DNA from: Sinomicrobium kalidii
GTDB taxonomy: Bacteria > Bacteroidota > Bacteroidia > Flavobacteriales > Flavobacteriaceae
NCBI RefSeq assembly: GCF_021183825.1
Contig: NZ_CP089211.1
Span: 1,426,001-1,490,000, forward strand
Length of the DNA stretch: 64,000 bases
Direction of reading: 5' to 3'
Part shown: one piece after another, positions 1 through 8,592 of the stretch
Position numbering within the stretch: position 1 is the first letter of the stretch
Layout of the letters: each line of letters starts with the position of its first letter
Made by a program: the position numbers and the translations under genes
The notes under the pieces: model-generated
Database searches by the model: none
The model's input: only the letters and a program-made list of their open reading frames with translations
What the model was told of the DNA's origin: nothing

Positions 1-121
1 ATAACTCAATAACCTGGATTATAATTTTTTCGCACTACTAAAGTACTGCTATAACCCCGATTATCCCGATAGATATCGGGATCGGGAGCAGGGTTTGATA
101 TCCTAAACTGATACCAATCAA
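1..121. repeat. Direct repeat, left copy, with inserted palindrome
   Basis: Bases 1-49 are identical to 8424-8472, in the same orientation. A 41-bp stretch follows that is absent from the other copy. It contains the hairpin ATCCCGATA-GA-TATCGGGAT (63-82), a type of palindrome common between Bacteroidetes genes. Bases 91-121 then resume the repeat, matching 8475-8505 with two mismatches. The left end may continue outside the window. The two copies enclose the whole copper efflux module. Confidence 0.85.
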
Positions 122-147
122 ATAATCTCAAATCCAACTACTCAAAT

Positions 148-714
148 CTAGTTCAATCTTTCTTTTACTTCTCCGCAATCCAGCATTTTATCTCCAAAAT
201 ACGGGTTACGTATTTCTTCTTCGGAAGATAACCAGTACCCTCCTTCGAAATCGAATGCCATGGGGCAGTACTGTTTGTAAACCGTACCGGAGGCTATCTG
301 TCCGTCTACCATTTTAGCAAACTCGCCAGACAGTCCGGAAAAGGCCTGACGTTGTTTTTCCACATCGTCTGCAGCCTCTATTTTTTTGGCAAAATCTGTC
401 GCTTTTTCTCCGTTTTCCACTTCGGCAAGTGCTTTTATCAGCATTCCCGCGCCGTTCTTTGCTTCTTTGGCATCGGTATTGACCAGGGCGGTTTTTACAT
501 GGATGTAATGTCCGTAGGCATTATTTATTTTATCGTCTTTAAACGTAATGCTGCCTGCCGTTTCCTTATGACGTGTTTTCTTTTCATGTGAGGAATGGTC
601 TTCGTGGTTTCGTTCCACGGTCTTGATGGTTTCTTTCTTCTTCTCCTGTTTACAGGAATAAACACCGGTCATGGTGGCCAGGGCCAGTGTTGCGATAACT
701 AATCTGTTTTTCAT
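148..714 (-). CDS. DUF3347 domain lipoprotein (metal-handling accessory)
   Basis: This 188-residue protein begins with a lipoprotein signal ending in VYSC (Cys21), followed by a His/Lys/Glu-rich linker (residues 36-51) that could bind metal. The rest is a DUF3347 domain with the signature YCPMA (Cys150) and NPYFGDKMLDCGEV (Cys180). The same signature forms the C-terminus of the adjacent CusB-like protein, so the two are paralogous modules. It is the last gene of the minus-strand efflux operon, 29 bp after CusB. The role is inferred: a periplasmic copper or silver chaperone or buffer that feeds the efflux pump. The family has no proven biochemical activity that I know of. Confidence 0.85.
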   Translation of the reverse strand: MKNRLVIATLALATMTGVYSCKQEKKKETIKTVERNHEDHSSHEKKTRHKETAGSITFKDDKINNAYGHYIHVKTALVNTDAKEAKNGAGMLIKALAEVENGEKATDFAKKIEAADDVEKQRQAFSGLSGEFAKMVDGQIASGTVYKQYCPMAFDFEGGYWLSSEEEIRNPYFGDKMLDCGEVKERLN

Positions 715-743
715 TTCTATTGAATTTAACGGTTATTCCACAT

Positions 744-2510
744 TTATTTTATTTCACTTGTTACTTCCCCGCACTTCAGCATTTTATTTCCAAAATACGG
801 ATTGCGTATATCATCGGACAGGCTTAACCAGTTCGCTCCTTTATCCGAATCGGCCATCGGACAGTGTTGTACATATAAAGTTACGGAAAACGGTCCGAAA
901 GCATTGGCCATCCGGATCATGGTTTCCGAAAATGGTTTAAAATACTGCCTCATTGCCTTAATGTCCGTAGCCTTGTTCATGCTTTCCGCATTTTCGTTCA
1001 GTTCATTCCGAACAACCATCCAGTGCTTGTGAGCAGCTCCTTCGAAAAGGGACATGTCTACAGATGTAACAGCAGATTTTACGGATTCCAGGCGCTGTTG
1101 AGCGATAGTCTTATCATCATTGACCAATGCATTTTTCAGCTTCATATAGGCTTTCATTACCTTTTCCACGGCGGCTTTGCCCTCTTCGGAAATTTTCATT
1201 TTAACAGGGGGATTACCATTAGTGTTATTTTCCGGAGCAGTTCCGTGATGATGACCTGTACCGGCATCTCCTCCTTCCGGGTTCATCATGCTGGGTTTTC
1301 CTGCCAGTTGTGCTGCCGCATCGACAGTAAAAGCACCGTTCACTACAATTTCATCTCCTTCCCGAAGCCCTGATTTTACAACATAGGCATTCCCCAGGGA
1401 CGGGCCAAGTGTGATTTCACGAAGTTTAAACCCTACCTTATTTCCTGTCGTCTCCTTCACATATACCACCGAACGCTCGCCTGTCCACAGTACTGCAGTC
1501 TCCGGTATGGCGATCTCTTCCTGTGCTGCCGAACCGGGCATGATCTGTATTTCCCCGGAAGCAAACATCCCGGGTTTTAACCTTTCGTCCTTATTCGAAA
1601 TTTCCACCCGGGCGGTAGCTACCCTGGTCTGTGCATTTATTAACGGGTCTATAAACGAAATAACTCCCTCAAATGTTTCTCCCGGCAGGGATGCTATCGT
1701 GTAATTCACTTTACTGCCTTCTTTTATCCAAACCATTTCACTCTCATAGATATCGAAAAGTACCCACACCCGGGTAAGGTCGGCTATTTCGTAAAGCGGC
1801 ATGCCCCGCTCCACATAGTCGCCCGGTTCCACTTTCTTTTCAATAACGATACCGTTGACATCCGCTCCTATAGGGAAATGCTGTATGGTACTCTGGTTAC
1901 TGATAATCGTATTGATCCGTGACTCACCGATCTTCCAGTTGCGCAGCTTTTGTTTTGCCGCTTCAAACAGTTCGGGCTGGGCGTCTTTTATGGCATAAGC
2001 CTGTAATAACTCTTCCTGTGCAGTCACCAGGTCGGGGGAATAGACTACGGCGAGTGTTTGTCCTCTTCCGACCCTTTCGCCCGTAAAGTTTACGGTCAGC
2101 CGTTCAATCCTGCCGGAAATATGCGTCGTCTGCGTATACACCTTGCGTTCGTCCGGCACGACTTTTCCGTTGAGGCGAATGACTTTTTCCGCTGCCTTTT
2201 TGCCTACCATCACCGTCTGGATATTGGCCAGTTTCACGGCATTTTCACTCATTTCCACCACGGCAGGATCTCCCCCTCCTCCTTTATCCAGAGGGATAAG
2301 GTCCATACCGCATATGGGGCATTTTCCGGGTTCGTTCTGCCTGATCTGCGGGTGCATGGAACAGGTCCATATTTCGGCAACCCCGCTTTCTTCTCCGTGT
2401 ACGTGGTTTTCTCCGGTCTTCCCGCTTCCGCCAAAAACCAGCCACCCCAGCAGGAAGCCAAGGATCAGGACCCCTGCCATGATCCATGTATTTTTGTTTT
2501 TTGTTTTCAT
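744..2510 (-). CDS. cusB: Efflux RND periplasmic adaptor, CusB-like, with DUF3347 tail
   Basis: Membrane-fusion subunit of a tripartite Cu(I)/Ag(I) efflux pump. The start at 2510 gives 588 residues beginning MKTKNKNTW. The longer GTG-initiated reading begins inside a palindromic repeat and is unlikely. An N-terminal membrane anchor (about 9-27) is followed by a heavy-metal-binding domain with WTCSMHP (Cys50, His53) and CPICGMD (Cys64, Cys67). Barrel-sandwich, hairpin and beta-barrel adaptor domains follow, then a His-rich linker and a C-terminal DUF3347 domain (CPMA, IRNPYFGNKMLKCGEV). Standard CusB proteins are near 400 residues, so the extra length is the two added metal domains. It lies between the TolC-like gene and the free DUF3347 gene. 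Confidence 0.93.
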   Translation of the reverse strand: MKTKNKNTWIMAGVLILGFLLGWLVFGGSGKTGENHVHGEESGVAEIWTCSMHPQIRQNEPGKCPICGMDLIPLDKGGGGDPAVVEMSENAVKLANIQTVMVGKKAAEKVIRLNGKVVPDERKVYTQTTHISGRIERLTVNFTGERVGRGQTLAVVYSPDLVTAQEELLQAYAIKDAQPELFEAAKQKLRNWKIGESRINTIISNQSTIQHFPIGADVNGIVIEKKVEPGDYVERGMPLYEIADLTRVWVLFDIYESEMVWIKEGSKVNYTIASLPGETFEGVISFIDPLINAQTRVATARVEISNKDERLKPGMFASGEIQIMPGSAAQEEIAIPETAVLWTGERSVVYVKETTGNKVGFKLREITLGPSLGNAYVVKSGLREGDEIVVNGAFTVDAAAQLAGKPSMMNPEGGDAGTGHHHGTAPENNTNGNPPVKMKISEEGKAAVEKVMKAYMKLKNALVNDDKTIAQQRLESVKSAVTSVDMSLFEGAAHKHWMVVRNELNENAESMNKATDIKAMRQYFKPFSETMIRMANAFGPFSVTLYVQHCPMADSDKGANWLSLSDDIRNPYFGNKMLKCGEVTSEIK

Positions 2511-2552
2511 TAGGTTTACTATTACTGTTCCTTCAGATACTTTTCCACGATT

Positions 2553-2577
2553 GAGACGCACGGCCGTGCGTCTCTAC
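2553..2577. repeat. REP-like palindrome, copy 1
   Basis: GAGACGCACGGCCGTGCGTCTC (shown as two arms: GAGACGCACGG and CCGTGCGTCTC) is a perfect 22-bp palindrome followed by TAC. It lies in the 73-bp gap between the TolC-like stop and the CusB start. Related copies lie at 17944 and 18552. Palindromes of this family are widely dispersed in Bacteroidetes genomes. Here it could form an intercistronic RNA hairpin. Confidence 0.85.
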
Positions 2578-2583
2578 GTTATA

Positions 2584-3813
2584 TTATTTTGCCAATAAAT
2601 AATTTTTCTTGGCCTGTGCTATAAAACGGTCCTTTTCTGCTGTGGCCCTTGCTGTCTGATACAGCAATTTTTCCTGCTGCATACGGAGGACTTCTTCAAA
2701 ATCGCCCCCCGAATTACTGTAAGCCGACAGCAGAAGTTTAATGGCCTGCCCGGTACTTTCCAGCTGTTTGCCGTACAAAGCTATACGCTGTTCGGCTTTT
2801 TTCAGGTCGTATACGGCCATTTCATAATCGGCCCGCAGCCGGTTTTGTACCGATACTTTCTCATGCTTTGCCGATTCCGCAAGGAATTCCGCCTCTTTTA
2901 CCCTGGCCTTATACTTTTTTCTGAAAATGGGCAGGCTTACGGAGAGCATGGGCATAATGGCATCCTGCCCGTTGTGTCCGGGGGTCATGTCCGTTCTTTT
3001 GCTGATCACGGAATAATCCAGCCCCAGTCCCAGCATGGGCAATCCCTGTTTTACCGCGGCCGTTTTTTGTGCCTCGAACGAAGCTGTACGTTTATCCAGT
3101 TGCAACATCCGGGGATGTCCGGCAAAAAGGCTGTCTTTTTCCTCACTTTCCACAAAAGGTGCTTTCGGGGCAGGAAGTTTTTCAGGAAAAGCCACCAGGT
3201 TGTTATGGTCTGCATTCAGAAGGGCATTAAAACGATACCGGACGGAAGTTTTCTTATCCTTTAAAAGCGCTATTTCCGTTTCCACTTCATTCCGTTTCAT
3301 ATCTACCCGTACCACATCCACCATCGCTGCTTTTCCATTGCGAAAGCCGGATAGTGCCAGTTCCCGGAACGTATTCAGTACTTCCATATTTTCTTCCTGG
3401 AATTTTATGGTTTGCTGCAATTCGTACATTTCGGCATATACGGATTTCACCTTCATAAAGAGTTCTTCCCGGACATCGAGGTAATTCTGGAAAGCGGCTT
3501 CGGCCATTAAAGTCGCCGCGTCCTTTTGCGCTTTCAATGTCCCGAACCAGGGGAACATCTGCATCAGGGAAAACTTTGCTTCCTGTCTTCCCAGCCGTGT
3601 CTCTATCATTTTTCCAAAGGCACTTACGGTAAGTGTAGGATCGGGCAGGCTGCTTACCTGTGGTGCTTTCTGCATCGCAGCCTCAAATTCGGCATAAGAA
3701 GCCCGGACCTCCGGATTATTTTCCGCAGCGGTCTGTAAATAATCTTCCAGCGACTGTGCTGTCATCTTTGTGCACAGCACCAAACTGCAAAGTATCCAAA
3801 TAACCTTTTTCAT
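2584..3813 (-). CDS. TolC family outer membrane efflux protein (CusC-like)
   Basis: Outer-membrane channel of the efflux pump, 409 residues. An N-terminal Sec signal (MKKVIWILCSLVLC...MTAQ) precedes two OEP repeats of long, Ala/Glu/Lys-rich coiled helices, typical of TolC relatives. Its start overlaps the CusA stop by 4 bp (ATGA type), so the two are translationally coupled. With CusA and the CusB-like adaptor it forms a complete tripartite pump. No lipobox is visible at the signal end, unlike E. coli CusC, so it is probably not lipid-anchored. Confidence 0.9.
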   Translation of the reverse strand: MKKVIWILCSLVLCTKMTAQSLEDYLQTAAENNPEVRASYAEFEAAMQKAPQVSSLPDPTLTVSAFGKMIETRLGRQEAKFSLMQMFPWFGTLKAQKDAATLMAEAAFQNYLDVREELFMKVKSVYAEMYELQQTIKFQEENMEVLNTFRELALSGFRNGKAAMVDVVRVDMKRNEVETEIALLKDKKTSVRYRFNALLNADHNNLVAFPEKLPAPKAPFVESEEKDSLFAGHPRMLQLDKRTASFEAQKTAAVKQGLPMLGLGLDYSVISKRTDMTPGHNGQDAIMPMLSVSLPIFRKKYKARVKEAEFLAESAKHEKVSVQNRLRADYEMAVYDLKKAEQRIALYGKQLESTGQAIKLLLSAYSNSGGDFEEVLRMQQEKLLYQTARATAEKDRFIAQAKKNYLLAK

Positions 3814-6800
3814 TTTTCTTTCTTTTTAACCACAGTTTCCCGCCAGTAGGCCTGTAATACGGGAACGACGAACATGGTCATGATCTGTATAAACATTCCG
3901 CCCACAGTGGGGATGGCCATGGGCACCATAATATCGGAGCCTTTTCCCGTAGAGGTAAGTACCGGCAGCAACGCAATAATTGTCACTGCTGTTGTCATCA
4001 TGGCGGGACGCACGCGTTTCAGCCCGGCTTCCAGAACAGCCGCCCTTACCTGCGGTACGGTTTCCGGTTGCTTTTCTTCAAATACCTGGTGGATGTAAGT
4101 TCCCATAATCACCCCGTCATCCGTAGCGATCCCGAAGAGGGCTATAAAACCTACCCATACCGCCACACTCAAATTTATGGTATGCATCTGGAACAGGTCG
4201 CGCATATTAACACCGGCCACCGCAAAATCCATAAACCAGCCTTGTCCGTAGAGCCAGAGCATAATAAAACCTCCTGCAAAAGCTACAAAAACCCCGGAAA
4301 AGTGAATCGTGGACGCGATCACCGTACGGAACTGGAAATACAACAGTAAAAAGATCACCAAAAGGCTCAGCGGGATCACGATAGACAACCTTTTTACGGC
4401 ACGGACTTGGTTTTCGTAATTGCCCGAAAATTTATAGCTCACTCCTTTGGGCACACTCAACTCGCCGGAAGTTATTTTTTCCTCTATAAACTGTTGGGCG
4501 TCGTTTACCACATCTACTTCGGCGTAATTTTCTTTCTTGTCGAAAAGTACATATCCCGTAAGGAAAGTTTCCTCACTTTTTATCATCTGAGGCCCGCGAA
4601 CGTACTCCACCCCGGCCAGTTCTCCCAGGGGGATCTGTGCACCTATCGGGGTCGGTACCAGTATCTTTTTTATCTTTTCCGGCGTATCCCTCAGTTCTCT
4701 CGGGTACCGTACCCTGACAGGGAAACGCTCCCTTCCCTCTACCGTAGTGGTTACCTGCATCCCTCCTATGGCGGTTTCTATTACCTGTTGTACCTGTTCT
4801 ATGCTCAGTCCGTACCGGGCTATGGCGTTACGGTCTATATGCAGTTGCAGATAAGGTTTCCCTACAATACGATCGGCAAAAACAGCCTCTTTCTTTACGG
4901 AAGGCACCTCCTTGAGGACGTTTTCCAGTTGCATCCCGAAATCCTGGATTGTCTTCAGGTCCGGTCCGTACACCTTGATCCCCATCGGCGCACGCATTCC
5001 GGTTTGCAACATCACCAGGCGGGTTTCTATCGGTTGTAATTTAGGAGCCGAAGTCACTCCCGGAATATTGGTTACATTTACAATCTCATTCCATATATCG
5101 TCCGGGGATTTTATATGGTTTCTCCAGTTCCGGAAATACACCCCGTCCTCATCCCGTATCAAATCCTTATCGGAAAAACCGTTTTCCAGTACCTTATCGT
5201 TGGTCAGGGTATCTCCCGACTTTAGAACGAATCTCCTGTCCCGGTCCGTTTTGTAGGTTTCCCGTTTCCCTTTTTCGTTTAAACTGTATTCGGGTTTGTA
5301 ATTGATGATATTCTCGTACATGGATATGGGCGCAGGGTCCAGGGCACTCTCTACCCTGCCCAGTTTCCCTACCGCTATATCGACTTCGGGAATGTTGGCC
5401 ACGGCCATGTCCAGTTGCTGCACTACACGTTTGTTTTCGGCCATACCGGCATGGGGCATGGAAGTTGGCATCAAAAGAAAGCTGCCTTCATCCAGTGACG
5501 GCATAAACTCTTTTCCTATTCCCGGAAAGGTGTGCGACAGCCCGCTCCAGACCGTCGTGGTGCGGACATTCCATCCAACACTGTCCAGTCCGCGGCCCAC
5601 AAAGCCGAACACTTTCGGAAAGCCCATCCATATCATCAATCCGAAAAAGACGGTAAACAACGGTACGAGCAGGAATTTGCCTTTATGTACCAGGCACCAC
5701 TTCAAAATGGGCTCGTAATAACGGACTACGGCCAGTAATACGGTCAGAATGAGCGCCAACAATATGATAACAAAAAGGTAATTGGTAACCAGACTGTTCT
5801 GATACCCCAAGGGTACCCATTCTTCCGCGAGGAAAAACAGGGTCACCGCCAATACGATAAACAGGGTGATCTCCGATGCATATTTTCCAAGGAAATGCGG
5901 ACTGCGATGTTCGAGCAACTTTATGATCCCGATCACCACCAAAGCCAGGGGCAGCCACAATTTAAAGACAAGAGCGAGCAACAGCCCCCCTGCTATCAGG
6001 GAAATATTCCAGACTTTTGTCATTTTCGCTTTCCCGGAATGCAGGGAAAACACAAAATAGGACAGGGTAGGAAGCACGATAATCCCCAGCACAAAGGAAG
6101 CCGCCAGGGCAAAGGTTTTGGTAAAGGCGAGCGGGCGGAATAATTTACCTTCGGCATGTTCCATAAAAAATACGGGGAGGAAACTCACTACGGTAGTGGC
6201 CAATGCCGTGGTTATGGCCGGGGCTACCTCTACAGTGGCCTTGTAAATAACATCTAAAAGTGCCTTGCCCCTCGCCTTTTTATTTTCCCGGAACTCCAGA
6301 TGCCGAATCATATTTTCCACAAACACGATCCCGACATCTACCATTACACCGATAGCAATGGCAATACCCGAGAGCGCCACCACATTGGCATCAACCCCCG
6401 CATAACGCATAACCACAAAAGTCATCAGTACTGCCACCGGGAGCAAACCGGAAATAAGCACAGAGGCCCTCAGATTCAGCACCAGTACAATCACCACGAT
6501 TATACTGATAAGTATTTCATGTGAAAGCGCCCTCTCCAGGGTACCGATGGTTTCATGGATCAGTTGTGTACGGTCGTAAAAAGGCACAATGGTGAGCTGG
6601 CTTTCGGTGCCGTCGGCCAGTGTTTTTTTGGGCAGGCCCGGAGCAATTTCACGAATCCTGTCTTTTACATTATCTATAACTTCTAACGGGTTAGAGCCGT
6701 AACGGGCCACGACAACACCTCCTGCCACTTCGGCCCCTCCTTTGTCCAGCACGCCTCGCCGCGTAGCCGGACCGAGTGTAACTTCACCTATATCCTTAAT

Positions 6801-7625
6801 AAGTATGGGCTTGTTGTCATTAACGGCAACCACGGTCTCTTCCAGGTCTTTTACGGATTTGATATATCCCAGCCCCCTGACGAGATACTCCACTTTATTG
6901 ATTTCTATCGTCTTGGCTCCCGCATCCCGGTTGGAGTTCTTCACTGCCATCATAACCTGATCAATCCCGATGTTGTAGGCTTTCAGGGCATCGGGATTAA
7001 CATCAACCTGGTATTCCTGTACATATCCCCCTATGGATGCCACTTCGGAAACTCCTTTTGCAGTATTCAGGCCGTATTTCACATAAAAATCCTGGACCGT
7101 ACGCAGTTCATGCAGGTCCCATCCACCGGTGACATTACCGAGGGAATCACGTCCTTCGATGGTATACCAGAACACCTGCCCCAATCCTGTAGCATCAGGG
7201 CCCAGGGTAGGTTGTACGCCTTCCGGCAGGAGATTGACGGGCAGGGAATTCAGTTTTTCGAGTATCCTGGAACGCGACCAGTAAAACTCTACATCTTCTT
7301 CAAAAATGATATATATACTTGAAAACCCGAACATCGAATTGCTCCTTACCGACCTCACCCCCGGAACTCCCAGGAGCGAAGTGGTCAGCGGATAGGTGAT
7401 CTGGTCTTCAACATCCTGTGGTGACCGGCCGGGCCACTCCGTGAAGACGATCTGCTGGTTCTCCCCGATGTCTGGAATGGCATCTACGGGAACGGGGTCT
7501 TTCGGTAAAAACCCGGTATCCCAGTCAAAAGGTGACGTGGCCAGCCCCCAACCTATAAAAAGTAGCAGCAGGAGTACCGTAACCAGCCGGTTATGCAAAA
7601 AGTAACGAATGATATTGTTTAACAT
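3810..7625 (-). CDS. cusA: Heavy-metal RND efflux pump, CusA-like
   Basis: Inner-membrane proton-driven pump of the HME-RND family, 1271 residues. The TM4 motif AIGVMVDVGIVFVEN has a single Asp and the downstream Glu, as in CusA, rather than the two-Asp CzcA/CzcD pattern. That favours Cu(I)/Ag(I). Typical N-terminal sequences (PVDAIPDIGENQ, WPGRSPQDVEDQITYPL) and the second-half repeat (GIATDDGV, RPAMMTTAVTIIALLP) are present. It is about 220 residues longer than E. coli CusA. The excess is mainly a hydrophobic stretch after TM6 (about residues 535-680, several extra predicted helices) and a charged insert near residues 790-860. It heads the cusA-tolC-cusB-DUF3347 run. Confidence 0.95.
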   Translation of the reverse strand: MLNNIIRYFLHNRLVTVLLLLLFIGWGLATSPFDWDTGFLPKDPVPVDAIPDIGENQQIVFTEWPGRSPQDVEDQITYPLTTSLLGVPGVRSVRSNSMFGFSSIYIIFEEDVEFYWSRSRILEKLNSLPVNLLPEGVQPTLGPDATGLGQVFWYTIEGRDSLGNVTGGWDLHELRTVQDFYVKYGLNTAKGVSEVASIGGYVQEYQVDVNPDALKAYNIGIDQVMMAVKNSNRDAGAKTIEINKVEYLVRGLGYIKSVKDLEETVVAVNDNKPILIKDIGEVTLGPATRRGVLDKGGAEVAGGVVVARYGSNPLEVIDNVKDRIREIAPGLPKKTLADGTESQLTIVPFYDRTQLIHETIGTLERALSHEILISIIVVIVLVLNLRASVLISGLLPVAVLMTFVVMRYAGVDANVVALSGIAIAIGVMVDVGIVFVENMIRHLEFRENKKARGKALLDVIYKATVEVAPAITTALATTVVSFLPVFFMEHAEGKLFRPLAFTKTFALAASFVLGIIVLPTLSYFVFSLHSGKAKMTKVWNISLIAGGLLLALVFKLWLPLALVVIGIIKLLEHRSPHFLGKYASEITLFIVLAVTLFFLAEEWVPLGYQNSLVTNYLFVIILLALILTVLLAVVRYYEPILKWCLVHKGKFLLVPLFTVFFGLMIWMGFPKVFGFVGRGLDSVGWNVRTTTVWSGLSHTFPGIGKEFMPSLDEGSFLLMPTSMPHAGMAENKRVVQQLDMAVANIPEVDIAVGKLGRVESALDPAPISMYENIINYKPEYSLNEKGKRETYKTDRDRRFVLKSGDTLTNDKVLENGFSDKDLIRDEDGVYFRNWRNHIKSPDDIWNEIVNVTNIPGVTSAPKLQPIETRLVMLQTGMRAPMGIKVYGPDLKTIQDFGMQLENVLKEVPSVKKEAVFADRIVGKPYLQLHIDRNAIARYGLSIEQVQQVIETAIGGMQVTTTVEGRERFPVRVRYPRELRDTPEKIKKILVPTPIGAQIPLGELAGVEYVRGPQMIKSEETFLTGYVLFDKKENYAEVDVVNDAQQFIEEKITSGELSVPKGVSYKFSGNYENQVRAVKRLSIVIPLSLLVIFLLLYFQFRTVIASTIHFSGVFVAFAGGFIMLWLYGQGWFMDFAVAGVNMRDLFQMHTINLSVAVWVGFIALFGIATDDGVIMGTYIHQVFEEKQPETVPQVRAAVLEAGLKRVRPAMMTTAVTIIALLPVLTSTGKGSDIMVPMAIPTVGGMFIQIMTMFVVPVLQAYWRETVVKKKEK

Positions 7626-7635
7626 CAGGTCTTGC

Positions 7636-7740
7636 TTTTAGTGATATAACAATAGTCGGTGCGATACCTGAATCACGGTGCTGACATAGGCATGCCACCG
7701 CCGTGTGAGGGTTTCGCCATTATATACTACATCACTAAAA
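7636..7740. repeat. Inverted repeat between CusA and HYC_CC_PP genes
   Basis: TTTTAGTGAT (7636-7645) is repeated as ATCACTAAAA (7731-7740), which ends at the stop codon of the upstream gene. Inside it lies a second imperfect stem (CACGGTG near 7674 with CACCGCCGTG near 7696). The 115-bp intercistronic gap is thus largely one nested inverted-repeat structure. It could be an RNA processing or attenuation element in the metal operon, or a miniature repeat. Function unknown. Confidence 0.6.
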
Positions 7741-8166
7741 CTAAATAAGGAAAGTATCGTTCAGGACCTGTATATCCCGGACGACCAGAGGCGGGGAATA
7801 GTCCCGGAAAGGAACTACATTTTCTTCCAGCCCGTCAAAAAGATTGAAATAGGTATAAACAAAAGCCTGCAGTAAAAGCACCTGTTGATGCCATTCCTTG
7901 TCGACGGTTTTCTGAAGGGTATCCTGCCCCTCTATCAATATTGTTTCTTCCGAACAGCAGGAACTTTTGGTAATGGTACAAGTGCTTTGGCTCCGTTCAG
8001 CAACCGTATCTTGTGATTCCATTCCGCAACTGTCGGCCTTGACAAAGAGAGCGGTATCAATCAGAAAATCACCGCAAAAGTGTTTTTCCACGGTAAAAGA
8101 TACCGTAGAAAACAACACCAGAAAGGCGAGTAAAAAGGACGCTATTTTAAACAAAGCCTTTTTCAT
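7741..8166 (-). CDS. HYC_CC_PP family small secreted/membrane protein
   Basis: The 141-residue protein has one N-terminal hydrophobic segment (MKKALFKIASFLLAFLVLFS) and the family's three signatures in order: HFC (as in EKHFCGD), CC (KSSCCSEE) and PP (DYSPPLVVRDIQVLNDTFLI at the C-terminus). The ATG at 8166 is chosen because the upstream TTG start falls inside the -7 promoter box. The family is found in Bacteroidetes, often next to metal efflux genes. The conserved Cys/His residues suggest metal sensing or binding, but this is inference. It is the first gene of the cus run. Confidence 0.85.
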   Translation of the reverse strand: MKKALFKIASFLLAFLVLFSTVSFTVEKHFCGDFLIDTALFVKADSCGMESQDTVAERSQSTCTITKSSCCSEETILIEGQDTLQKTVDKEWHQQVLLLQAFVYTYFNLFDGLEENVVPFRDYSPPLVVRDIQVLNDTFLI

Positions 8167-8175
8167 ACGAATACA

Positions 8176-8204
8176 CAAAGGTAAAAAATATTTTGTTTTA
8201 ACAA
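8176..8204 (-). promoter_or_regulatory. Promoter of the copper efflux operon
   Basis: On the minus strand TACCTTTG (8176-8183) matches the Bacteroidetes -7 consensus TAnnTTTG. A TTG (8202-8204) lies 18 nt upstream in the -33 position. The start codon is 9 nt after the -7 box, giving a very short leader. Confidence 0.65.
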
Positions 8205-8423
8205 TTTATTTTTGAATTTGTTAACAGCGATCACCATAGAAAAATACATTGGCAGGCAATCTGCACAGGGCCGGATAACGGATATTGATATACAAGACAA
8301 CTATGAAAGGTGCAGAGGTTTTCTTTACCGGGGACTAAAAACCCCCTTTTAGAAAGCAATAAAATCACCAAGTTATTAGATGGATTGAGTTATTTAGTCA
8401 ACACACAATAACTCAATAACTTC

Positions 8424-8505
8424 ATAACTCAATAACCTGGATTATAATTTTTTCGCACTACTAAAGTACTGCAAGGGTTTGACATCCTAAACTGAGACCA
8501 ATCAA
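8424..8505. repeat. Direct repeat, right copy
   Basis: 8424-8472 is identical to 1-49 and 8475-8505 matches 91-121 with two mismatches. This copy lacks the palindrome-containing insertion of the left copy. Together they bracket about 8.4 kb that contains only the metal efflux module. Confidence 0.85.
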
Positions 8506-8567
8506 CTATTGTCTCAGGTTTTGTACCGGAAGGTTTCCCGCTTCTTTATGCCTGAATAATTATTGCG

Positions 8568-8575
8568 TAAATTTG
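8568..8575 (+). promoter_or_regulatory. -7 promoter box of methionine sulfoxide reductase gene
   Basis: TAAATTTG matches TAnnTTTG, 17 nt before the ATG at 8593. It overlaps the alternative upstream TTG start, which argues for the ATG. No clear -33 element. Confidence 0.5.
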
Positions 8576-8592
8576 CTAAAAATTTGCACCTT

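Larger units (their letters stand above)
8205..8592. other. Intergenic region with repeat and divergent promoters
   Basis: No gene seen. It holds the upstream region of the copper operon, two short copies of ATAACTCAATAAC (8408 and 8424) with an inverted partner ATTGAGTTAT (8385), the long direct repeat (8424-8505), and the promoter of the methionine sulfoxide reductase gene. Confidence 0.6.

Noticed and set aside
2511..2561. 17-residue GTG-initiated extension of CusB
   Set aside because: The start codon lies within a palindromic repeat, while the ATG at 2510 gives a normal membrane anchor.
4407..5039. Long plus-strand frame (210 codons) inside the CusA gene
   Set aside because: It is antisense to a clear CusA reading frame and has low-complexity, Tyr/Phe-rich composition without any recognisable domain. 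A shadow of codon bias.
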